A stretch of 64,000 nucleotides of DNA from an uncultured bacterium (GTDB lineage: Bacteria; Pseudomonadota; Alphaproteobacteria; Sphingomonadales; Sphingomonadaceae), in the NCBI GenBank assembly GCA_942636505.2, contig CALOGB020000126.1, positions 62,001 through 126,000 of the forward strand, read 5' to 3'. Positions 1-7,430 of this stretch are shown here, piece after piece. A program made the translations under genes and the position numbers. Within the stretch, counting starts at the first letter, position 1, and every line of letters starts with the position of its first letter. A model generated the notes under the pieces. That model did no database searches and was not told where the DNA came from. It saw only the letters and a list, made by a program, of their open reading frames with translations.

Positions 1-624
1 ACGCACGGCCAGCTCCTGCTCGCCGCGGCCGACCTCGACAAGGCCGTGACGCTCATGCCCGACAACACCGACGTCCGCCTATTGCGCGCACGCCTCCGCT
101 TGATGAGCCGCGATCCGGATGGCGCGGGCGAAGATGCCAAGGTCGCCGATCGCGCGCTGCCGGCCGGGTCGGATCGCCGGCTCCAGCTTGCCGGCCTGTA
201 CGAAAATCTCGACCAGCCCGCGCTCGCGATCGTCAATTACGATGCCTGGCTCAAGATGCATCCCGAGGACGCCGCCCGCTCCACCGCGTTTAACGGCCGA
301 TGCTGGGCGCGTGCGCTGCTGAACCGCGAGCTCGATCGTGCGATGTCCGACTGCAACACCGCCGTGAAGCTCCGCCCCGGCTATGCCGCCTATCTGGACA
401 GCCGCGCGCTGGTGAACCTGCGCCTGGGCAAGCTCGACGCCGCGCTTGTCGACTATGACGCCGCGGTCAAAGCCAACCCGCGCAACGCCTGGTCGCTCTA
501 CACCCGCGCGATCGCCGAACGGCGCGCGGGCAAGATCGAAGCGGCAGACGCAGATCGCAAGGCCGCACTCGCGATCAACCCAAACGTCGCCAAACGCGCA
601 GCACGGTACGGGCTCGACGGCTGA
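1..624 (+). CDS. Tetratricopeptide-repeat protein, C-terminal part
   Basis: The reading frame is open from the first base, so the true start lies outside the window; 207 residues are visible. They form successive helix-turn-helix TPR units: alternating small and aromatic residues, helix-ending Pro near the unit boundaries, and repeated stretches such as LDAALVDYDAAVKANP and WSLYTRAIAERRAGK. TPR arrays are protein-binding scaffolds; no catalytic domain is visible in this part. The stop is followed after about 40 bp by the 3' end of a GH92 gene on the opposite strand, so the two are convergent. Whether the protein belongs functionally with the mannan locus cannot be decided from this fragment. 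Confidence 0.85.
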   Translation, partial: THGQLLLAAADLDKAVTLMPDNTDVRLLRARLRLMSRDPDGAGEDAKVADRALPAGSDRRLQLAGLYENLDQPALAIVNYDAWLKMHPEDAARSTAFNGRCWARALLNRELDRAMSDCNTAVKLRPGYAAYLDSRALVNLRLGKLDAALVDYDAAVKANPRNAWSLYTRAIAERRAGKIEAADADRKAALAINPNVAKRAARYGLDG

Positions 625-666
625 CCGGACGCCGACGTCTACCTGCTGGCGCCCGGCGCAGCACCC

Positions 667-2994
667 TTATCCCGGCTGGAATCCGAACGACGGCGGGCGG
701 TCCGCCTTGGCGGTGCCGAACGACGACGGCTTCGGTCCCATCGTGAATTCGAGTTCGCCACCGCGCGCGAGGTCGGCGTGCGCGATCCAGTTCCGTGTCC
801 AGGGCTTGCCGTTCCAGCGGACCGACTGGACATAGGGGCTGGCCGGCGCATTGCCCTTCGCGACGACGCGCAACGTGCGCCCCTGGCCGAGATCGACCTG
901 CGCCGCGTCGAACAGCGGCGAACCGAAGACATAGACGCCGCTGACCGGATCGACCGGATAGAAGCCAAGTGCCGACAGGATGAACCACGCGCTCATCTGG
1001 CCGCAATCGTCGTTGCCGATGACGCCGTCTGGCTCGGCCTTGTACATCTCGGTCAGCAGGCGACGGACCATTGCCTGCGTCTTCCACGGCGCGCCCGCAT
1101 AGGCGTAGAGATAGGCGGCGTGCTGATCCGGCTCGTTGCCGTGCGCATATTGCCCGACCAGCCCGGTGATGTCGGGCGGCGCATTCTTGGGGAGCGTCGA
1201 CGGCGCGGTGAACAGCGCGTCGAGCTTCGTCACGAACCCCGCATCGCCGCCAAACAAACCGATCAGGCCATAGACGTCGTGCTGGTTGAGGAACGTCGCC
1301 TGCCACCCGTTCGCCTCGGTATAATCGCGCTGTTTCTCGGGCTTGTGGCCAAGCTGGATCGGATCGTAATCGACCCACCAGCTGCCATCGGCAAAGCGCG
1401 GCCGGGCGAAGCCGATCCTGGGATCGATGACGTTGCGGTAGTTGAGGCTGCGCTTGCGGAGCGCGGCGGCGTCGGCCTTGGCGCCTGCCGCATCGGCGAG
1501 CACCGCCATCGCCCAGTCGTCATAGGCATATTCCTGCGTGCGGCTGACCGACTCCCAGGTCTTGTCCGCGGGCACGAAACCAAGGTCGTAATAGAAGCTG
1601 CGGCCGAGCGTGCTGTCGATGTCGGGGAAATTGCGATCGAACGCACGGCTGCGGATCTGCGGCCACGCCGCGGCGTAATCCGCCTTGATCCCCTTGGCGC
1701 AGGCTTCGGCGAGCACCGACACCGAATGCCAGCCGATCATGCACGCGGTCTCGACGCCCTGCAGCGGCCAGACCGGCGATCCGGTCGGGCTCTGCACCGT
1801 CTGGCGAACGAGATCGCGCGTGAACTGCGCCGCCTTGTCGGGCTGGACGAGGGTCAACAGCGGATGCAGCGCGCGGTAGGTGTCCCACATCGAATATGTG
1901 CTGAACGCGGGTTCGGCGGCGGTCGTCTGGTGCACCTTGCGGTCGAGCCCGACATAGCGGCCGTCGCGGTCGGTGAAGAGCGTCGGCGAGAGGAACGCGT
2001 GGTACAGCGCGCTTGCCATGATCGTGCGCTGTTCGGGCGTACCGCCATCGACGCGGACGCGGTCGAGTTCGGCCTGCCACGTGCGCGCCGCCGAGCGCCG
2101 CACCGCGTCGAACTGCCACCCTGCCGCCTCACCGTCGAGCGCAGCCTTGGCGCCGGCGACGTCGACCGCGGAGATGCCGGTCTTGATCAGGATTGGCGCG
2201 CCGCCCGCCCGGTCGAAGAACAACGCGACCTTCAGTCGGTTGCCGGTGACGCCCTTCGCACCCGCCGGTGCAGGCGCGTCGTCGTCGCCGAAGAACTGGA
2301 CGCGGTCCGGTTTGCGCGAGAGCTGCATCGCGAAGTGGATGCGCCGGCCCTTCGCCCAACGGTGGACGCGGCGGCTGCCGGTGAGCATGCCGTCGGGGGA
2401 CAGCGCCAGCGAGGCCTCGTCGATCAGCGTGCCCTTGTCCCAGACGTCGAGGATCATGTGCGCGAAGTCGACCAGTATGTGTCCCGGCCCCTGCGGGAAG
2501 CTGTAGCGGTGGTGGCCGGTCCGCTCGGTCACGGTGAGTTCCGCGAGTACGCCCGATTCGAGCTTCACGCGGTAATAGCCGGGTTCGGCGAGTTCGTCGG
2601 TGAAACGCTGCCGATAGCCCTGTTCGGGTTTCCCCAGCGCACCGGGTTTCAGCTGCAACGGCCCGCGCGTCGGCACGACCAGCACGTCGAGCATGTCGCC
2701 GATCCCGGTGCCCGACAGATGCGTGTGGCTGAAGCCCATGATCGAGCCATCGTCCTGGTGATAACCCGAGCACGCATCCCAGCGGCTGTTGTCGGTATCG
2801 GGGCCAAGCTGGACCATCCCGAACGGCAGCGACGGGCCGGGATAGGTATGGCCGTGCCCGCCGGTGCCGACGAACAGATCGGGCTTGCCCGCGACCGGCG
2901 CCTGCGCGGCCGCGGCGTTGGTGACGGGCAACGCCGCGGCGAGGCCCGCGAGCCCGGTGCCGGCGAGCACCTGGCGGCGGTTGGCGGTGGTCAT
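667..2994 (-). CDS. GH92 family alpha-mannosidase (copy A)
   Basis: 775 residues, normal length for family GH92, calcium-dependent inverting exo-alpha-mannosidases. The N-terminus carries a twin-arginine-like signal (NRRQVLAGTGLAGLAAALP) followed by an Ala-rich cleavage region, so export is expected. The N-terminal beta-sandwich begins with the family's VGTGGHGHTYPG-type motif. The catalytic (alpha/alpha)6 half has HGNEPDQH with Glu621 at the position of the general acid, and GNDDCGQMSAW, the signature of the general-base region. It is the last gene of a minus-strand run GH92-GH125-GH92; the gap to GH125 is 21 bp, so one transcript is likely. Linkage specificity (1,2 / 1,3 / 1,4 / 1,6) cannot be read from sequence alone. 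Confidence 0.95.
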   Translation of the reverse strand: MTTANRRQVLAGTGLAGLAAALPVTNAAAAQAPVAGKPDLFVGTGGHGHTYPGPSLPFGMVQLGPDTDNSRWDACSGYHQDDGSIMGFSHTHLSGTGIGDMLDVLVVPTRGPLQLKPGALGKPEQGYRQRFTDELAEPGYYRVKLESGVLAELTVTERTGHHRYSFPQGPGHILVDFAHMILDVWDKGTLIDEASLALSPDGMLTGSRRVHRWAKGRRIHFAMQLSRKPDRVQFFGDDDAPAPAGAKGVTGNRLKVALFFDRAGGAPILIKTGISAVDVAGAKAALDGEAAGWQFDAVRRSAARTWQAELDRVRVDGGTPEQRTIMASALYHAFLSPTLFTDRDGRYVGLDRKVHQTTAAEPAFSTYSMWDTYRALHPLLTLVQPDKAAQFTRDLVRQTVQSPTGSPVWPLQGVETACMIGWHSVSVLAEACAKGIKADYAAAWPQIRSRAFDRNFPDIDSTLGRSFYYDLGFVPADKTWESVSRTQEYAYDDWAMAVLADAAGAKADAAALRKRSLNYRNVIDPRIGFARPRFADGSWWVDYDPIQLGHKPEKQRDYTEANGWQATFLNQHDVYGLIGLFGGDAGFVTKLDALFTAPSTLPKNAPPDITGLVGQYAHGNEPDQHAAYLYAYAGAPWKTQAMVRRLLTEMYKAEPDGVIGNDDCGQMSAWFILSALGFYPVDPVSGVYVFGSPLFDAAQVDLGQGRTLRVVAKGNAPASPYVQSVRWNGKPWTRNWIAHADLARGGELEFTMGPKPSSFGTAKADRPPSFGFQPG

Positions 2995-3015
2995 GTGTAT
3001 CTCCCGGAATTCATG

Positions 3016-4455
3016 TCAGTAGCGGGCGGCCAGCAAGTCGGGCTTGCGGCGCTCGAGGTCGAGGATCAGCTCGCCGAAAAGGCCATTGGCCCAGGCGAAC
3101 CAGCTGCGCGTGAACTTGCCCGGATCGTCCTTGTTGAAGGATTCGTGCATGAACCCGGTGCCGCCATGCGTGGTCTTCAGCCACGCAAGACACTGGCGGA
3201 TCACGGCGTCGTCGTCGCTGTTCATCGCGTGCGTGATGATCGACATCGGCCAGATCATGTCGAGCCCGATATGCGGGCCGCCGATCCCGCGCGCGGCGGT
3301 ACCAGTGAAGAAATACGGGTTGCGATCGCTCCAGGCGAGCGCGGCGGTGCGGCGGAACAGCGGGTCGCTGCGATCCGCCGCGCCGAGCAGCGTCAGGCCC
3401 GACAGGCTCGGCACGTTGGCATCGTCCATGAAGATCGCGTTGCCGAAGCCATCGACCTCGTACGCCCAGACCTCGCCGCCCTGCCCGTCCGGCATCCGGC
3501 CATGCGCGCGGAGTGCCGCCTCGACCTCGGTCGCCAGTGCCTCGCTGTCGGTCGCGCCCGCCATATCGCCGCGCGCTTCGCGCTGGACCGTCGCCAGCAT
3601 GCGCAGCGCCGACACCGCGAACAGGTTCGACGGGATCAGGAACGGATAGAGGCTCGCATCGTCCGACGGGCGGAACATCGAATGGATCAGGCCGACCTTT
3701 CGCGTCGGGGCGCCGTAACCCTCGAACATCAGCGTCTCGGTCGGCGAGACGTTCAGGCGCTGGAAATGATACGGGCCCTTGCCGTCCTTGCGCTGCTGTT
3801 CGCGGAAGGTCGCGACCGCACGGCGCATCGCCTTCGCCCACAGATCGTCGAACGGCGTCTTGTCGCGCGTCGCGGTCCAATAGCCGTGCGCGAGCCGCAT
3901 CGGGTAGCAGAGCGAGTCGATCTCCCACTTCCGCTCGGCAACGCCCGGCTTCATGTCGGTCTGGTCGGTCCGCGCGCCGAGGTTCGACCTGGCGGTCGGA
4001 TCCTCCATGAACGCGTTGGCGTAGGGGTCGATCAGGATGCAGCGCGCCTGCCGCGCGATCAGCCCGGTGAAGACGCGGCGCAGGCCGGCATCTTTGGGCG
4101 CGAGGTGCACATAGGTCTGCATCTGCGCCGAACTGTCGCGCAGCCACAGCGCCTCAATATCGCCGGTGATGACGAACGCGTCGGGCTTGCCGTCCACCGT
4201 GCCGATCTTGACCGTGGTGTCGAGCGTGTTGGGGTAGCAATTCTCGAACAGCCAGGCGAGTTCGGGGTCGGCGATCTTCGCCTTCACGCGCGCGATCTCG
4301 GCCTCGACCGCGGGACTGACGAAGCGGCGCTGGCCGCGTGGCGGTCGCTTGCTCACTAGTGGCGCGGCGGCAGCGGCGGACGCAGCGCGCGGGAGGCTGG
4401 CGGTGACGGCCAGCGCGGCGGCGCCCGTCATGACGTCGCGTCGACGAAGGCGCAT
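3016..4455 (-). CDS. GH125 family exo-alpha-1,6-mannosidase
   Basis: About 479 residues, matching GH125 (formerly DUF1237, MUG157-like), inverting exo-alpha-1,6-mannosidases. Family features seen: an N-terminal segment leading to FENCYPNTLDTTVK, then ITGDIEALWLRDSSAQ, a DSLCYPMRLAHGYW block, SMFRPSDDA, MDDANVPSL and HESFNKDDP near the C-terminus. A Tat-type signal (MRLRRRDVMTGAAAL) opens the protein. Two in-frame ATGs lie at 4467 and 4455. I chose 4455 because GGAG sits 6 nt upstream of it. Either start falls within a few bases of the stop of the upstream GH92 gene, so translation is probably coupled. GH125 enzymes typically cut the 1,6-linked mannan backbone after GH92 enzymes remove side branches, which fits this operon. 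Confidence 0.94.
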   Translation of the reverse strand: MRLRRRDVMTGAAALAVTASLPRAASAAAAAPLVSKRPPRGQRRFVSPAVEAEIARVKAKIADPELAWLFENCYPNTLDTTVKIGTVDGKPDAFVITGDIEALWLRDSSAQMQTYVHLAPKDAGLRRVFTGLIARQARCILIDPYANAFMEDPTARSNLGARTDQTDMKPGVAERKWEIDSLCYPMRLAHGYWTATRDKTPFDDLWAKAMRRAVATFREQQRKDGKGPYHFQRLNVSPTETLMFEGYGAPTRKVGLIHSMFRPSDDASLYPFLIPSNLFAVSALRMLATVQREARGDMAGATDSEALATEVEAALRAHGRMPDGQGGEVWAYEVDGFGNAIFMDDANVPSLSGLTLLGAADRSDPLFRRTAALAWSDRNPYFFTGTAARGIGGPHIGLDMIWPMSIITHAMNSDDDAVIRQCLAWLKTTHGGTGFMHESFNKDDPGKFTRSWFAWANGLFGELILDLERRKPDLLAARY

Positions 4456-4469
4456 TCCGGTCTCCATGG

Positions 4470-6857
4470 TCAACGTCCCGCCACCGGTGCGCTCATCGAG
4501 AACGGCGCATCGGCCTTTGCCGCACCCCAGGCGGTATTCGGCGTCGGCCCCATCACGAACCGCAGCGTGCCGCCCTGCTGCAACGCCGCGCGCGTCAGCC
4601 AGGGCTTGTCGTGCGGAGTGCCGTTGAAGCTCGCCGACTGGATATAGACGTTGCCGGGACCGTTGTTCGCCGCCTCGATCGTCAGCGTCTTGCCGCCCGG
4701 CATGGTCAGCTTCACGGTCTGGAACAGCGGGCTGCCGATCGCATATTGCCCGACCGCAGGCGTGACCGGATAGAAGCCCAGCGCGGAGAACACGTACCAT
4801 GCCGAGGTCTGGCCGTTATCCTCGTCACCCGGATAGCCGTCCGGCGCGGGCGAGTAGAGCTTCTTCATCACGTCGCGGACGTGATATTGCGTCTTCCACG
4901 GTGCGCCGGCCCAGTCGTAGAGATAGGTCATGTGCTGGATCGGCTGGTTGCCGTGCGCATATTGGCCCATGTCGACGATCTGCATCTCGCGGATCTCGTG
5001 GATGGTCTGCCCGTAATAGCTGTCGTCGAAGATCGGCGGCGTGGTGAAGATCGAATCGAGCCGCTTCACGAACGCCTCGCGCCCGCCCATCAGGTCGGCC
5101 AGCCCCTGCACGTCCTGCATCACCGACCAGCTGTAGTGCAGCGCATTCCCCTCGGTGAACGCATCGCCCCATTTGTACGGGCTGAACGGCGTCGACCAGC
5201 TGCCGTTCTTGTTGCGACCGCGCATCCAGCCGCTCTGCGTGTCGTAGAGCTTGCGGTAATTCTGCGCGCGGGTGGCGTAGAGTTTCGCATCCTCGGTCTT
5301 GCCGAGCGCCGCCGCGAGCCGCGAAATCGAGAAGTCCGCCGTCGCGTATTCGAGCGAGCGCGCGGCATTCTCGTTGATGCCGACGTCATACGGCACATAA
5401 CCGAGGCGGTTATAGTATTCGACGCCCTCGCGCCCGACCGCGCCGACGACCTTGCCCTTCTTGTCGACCGGCCTCCCTTGCGAGGTCGTCGCGTTCTTGA
5501 CCATCGCCTGGTACAGCGTCTCGACGTCGAACCCGCGCACGCCGTTCAGATACGCGTCGGCGATCAGGTTGGCCGAGTTCGATCCGATCATCACGTCGCG
5601 GTGGCCGGGGCTGGCCCATTCGGGCAGCCAGCCGGACTCCTTGTAGGTGTTGACCAGCCCCTGCATGATCTCGCTGTCGCGCTCGGGATACATTAGCGCG
5701 AAGAACGGGAAGACCGCGCGCCACGTGTCCCAGAAACCGTTGTCGGTGTAGAGGAAGCCCGGGTGCACCTTGCCGTCATACGGGCTGTAGTGGACGGTCT
5801 GGCCCCTGGCATCGACCTCGTGGAACATGCGCGGGAACTGCAGCATGCGGTACAGCGCGGAATAGAAGATCCGGCGGTTGTCGAGGTTGGGATCGGTGAC
5901 CTGGACGCGGTCGAACTCGCGCTGCCAGATCGCCTTCGCCTTCGTCTTGGTTTGCTCGAACCCGTCGCCGCCGATCTCGCCGCGCAGGTTTCGCTCGGCC
6001 TGTTCCAGGCTGATGAACGACGAGGCGACCTTGACGCCGACCTGCTCGCCCTTGCGCGTCTTGAAGCTGACGATCGCGCCGACATGATCGCCCTCGCGCG
6101 TCGGCGTCGCGGTGACCTGGCCCTTGCCGTCCCAGGTCTGGCTGACGGTGAAGTCGTGGTCGAATTCGGCGACGAAGTAATTGTGGAAATTGTCGGGCAC
6201 GCCGCCGTGGTTGTTGCGGACATAGCCGGTGATGCGGCGCTTGGCCTTATCGATCGAGACCATCGAGCCGCCGGCATAGCCGTCGAGGATGATGTGCGCG
6301 TCGTTGCTCTGCGGGAAGGTGAAGCGGAACTGTGCGGCGCGGTTGGTCGGCGCGACCTCCGCGGTCACGTCGTAATCGGCGAGATAGACCTTGTAGCTGT
6401 ACGGCCGGCTGTCCTCCGCCTTGTGGCTGTACCAGGACGCGCGTTCGTCCTCCTTCACCTTCAACGCACCGGTCGTCGCCATCAGCGAGAACGCGGCGTA
6501 GTCGTTCATCCACGGACTGGGCTGGTGCGTCTGCTTGATGCCGTTGATCTTGTTCGCGTCGTAGGTGTAGCCCCAGCCGCTGTTCGTCTTGCCGGTGACC
6601 GGCGTCCAGAAGTTCATGCCCCACGGCACCGCCACCGCGGGATAGGTATTGCCGTAGGACAAGGTGTAATCGGAATCGGTCCCCATCAGCGGGTTGACCA
6701 GATCGACCGAGGGCTGATCCTGCGGCTGCATCGCGCCGTTGGCCGACGCGGCGGCCGTCGCCTTGGTCTGGGCCAGAATCGGCGCGGGCGCGACGAGAGC
6801 GAGCGACGCGACCGCCGCTACCGTGCCGCGCAAATTGGCGATCGCCCTGTTTCTCAC
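4470..6857 (-). CDS. GH92 family mannosidase (copy B), Gln in place of the catalytic acid
   Basis: 795 residues with a Sec-type signal peptide (residues 1 to about 29, ending APILAQ). It belongs to GH92: DNGFWDTWRAVFPF, GHRDVMIGSNSANLIADAY, GDEDNGQTSAWYVFSALGF. It differs from the other two GH92 copies in the window at the acid motif: HGNQPIQH, with Gln638 where they have Glu621 in HGNEP. From memory of published work on Cellulosimicrobium GH92 enzymes, Gln at this site marks enzymes that hydrolyse mannose-1-phospho-6-mannose, because a phosphate leaving group needs no protonation. Its general-base motif also reads GDEDNGQ rather than GNDDxGQ. It is the first gene of the GH92-GH125-GH92 run and lies just downstream of a receptor remnant on the same strand. 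Confidence 0.95.
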   Translation of the reverse strand: MRNRAIANLRGTVAAVASLALVAPAPILAQTKATAAASANGAMQPQDQPSVDLVNPLMGTDSDYTLSYGNTYPAVAVPWGMNFWTPVTGKTNSGWGYTYDANKINGIKQTHQPSPWMNDYAAFSLMATTGALKVKEDERASWYSHKAEDSRPYSYKVYLADYDVTAEVAPTNRAAQFRFTFPQSNDAHIILDGYAGGSMVSIDKAKRRITGYVRNNHGGVPDNFHNYFVAEFDHDFTVSQTWDGKGQVTATPTREGDHVGAIVSFKTRKGEQVGVKVASSFISLEQAERNLRGEIGGDGFEQTKTKAKAIWQREFDRVQVTDPNLDNRRIFYSALYRMLQFPRMFHEVDARGQTVHYSPYDGKVHPGFLYTDNGFWDTWRAVFPFFALMYPERDSEIMQGLVNTYKESGWLPEWASPGHRDVMIGSNSANLIADAYLNGVRGFDVETLYQAMVKNATTSQGRPVDKKGKVVGAVGREGVEYYNRLGYVPYDVGINENAARSLEYATADFSISRLAAALGKTEDAKLYATRAQNYRKLYDTQSGWMRGRNKNGSWSTPFSPYKWGDAFTEGNALHYSWSVMQDVQGLADLMGGREAFVKRLDSIFTTPPIFDDSYYGQTIHEIREMQIVDMGQYAHGNQPIQHMTYLYDWAGAPWKTQYHVRDVMKKLYSPAPDGYPGDEDNGQTSAWYVFSALGFYPVTPAVGQYAIGSPLFQTVKLTMPGGKTLTIEAANNGPGNVYIQSASFNGTPHDKPWLTRAALQQGGTLRFVMGPTPNTAWGAAKADAPFSMSAPVAGR

Positions 6858-6905
6858 ATCGCTCTCCTTCTGCGCGGTCGCTTGGATGCCGTACCGCGCG
6901 CGCTC

Positions 6906-7205
6906 CTAGTCGAAGACGTCGGCGTTGACCGACGGCGGCGCCGCGCCACGAATGTTGCCTCGCCTGCCCACGCCGCCATCGGCAGGAATGACCACGCCCG
7001 GCATACGCTGCAACGCGCCGGCGACGTTCATGTCGGGGAACTTGCCCAAGTCCTCCGCAGTGGTCACGTCGATGAAGGCGCTGCCTTCGCGCTCTTGGCT
7101 GGGGCTCTTCTCGATCGAGCGGCGATATCCGGCAGGTCTGAAGGCCATTCCCCGCATCACCAATCCCCCGAACTGGTCGTTTGAATTATCGAATTTGGTG
7201 TTCTA
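6906..7205 (-). pseudogene. Remnant of a TonB-dependent receptor (plug segment only)
   Basis: Roughly 100 codons on the minus strand are open between stops at about 7206 and 6906. They encode a typical receptor plug start: FGGLVMRGMAFRPAG, RRSIEKS, then DVTTAEDLGKFPD, NVAGALQRMPGV and a GxGRRGNIRG-like stretch, ending after VNADVFD. In sphingomonad receptors these lie just after the signal peptide and are followed by about 700 further residues of plug and beta-barrel. Both the signal peptide and the whole barrel are missing. The stub ends about 50 bp before the start of GH92 copy B, where a mannan-oligosaccharide receptor would be expected. It is best read as a deletion scar rather than a functional small protein. 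Confidence 0.75.
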
Positions 7206-7430
7206 ATCCGCTTCTTTGGTTGCGCAAGAGCGGGTGATGCAGCCAGTCTCGCAACCGAACGAATAGAGGGGCGGTGCGCGACATGGTTCATCTGGCACCC
7301 GGCATGGTTTCCCGATCGTCGGCAAGCGGCAACGTCTGCACAGTCTGGTGAGAACGCCAGCATCCGCCGGACCGGCCACCACCACTGGCACACATATCGC
7401 AACCTATTTCCCTCCGAACGGGTGACCTCG
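7206..7430. other. Non-coding gap upstream of GH92 copy C
   Basis: This stretch lies between the receptor remnant on the minus strand and the GH92 copy C start on the plus strand. I see no convincing gene in it. An open frame on the minus strand crosses it but is the mirror image of the GH92 codon bias further on. It presumably holds the promoter of the third GH92 gene. I could not recognise a clear -35/-10 pair or an operator. Confidence 0.4.

Noticed and set aside
778..4359. A 1,193-codon open frame on the plus strand
   Set aside because: It is the complement of the GH92 and GH125 genes. Very high GC leaves few stops on the opposite strand; the product is Arg/Ala/His-rich with no domain.
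4611..7184. Long plus-strand open frames opposite GH92 copy B
   Set aside because: Mirror frames of a well-supported gene, with unnatural composition (long runs of Arg, Asp, Leu, Val) and no ribosome-binding sites.
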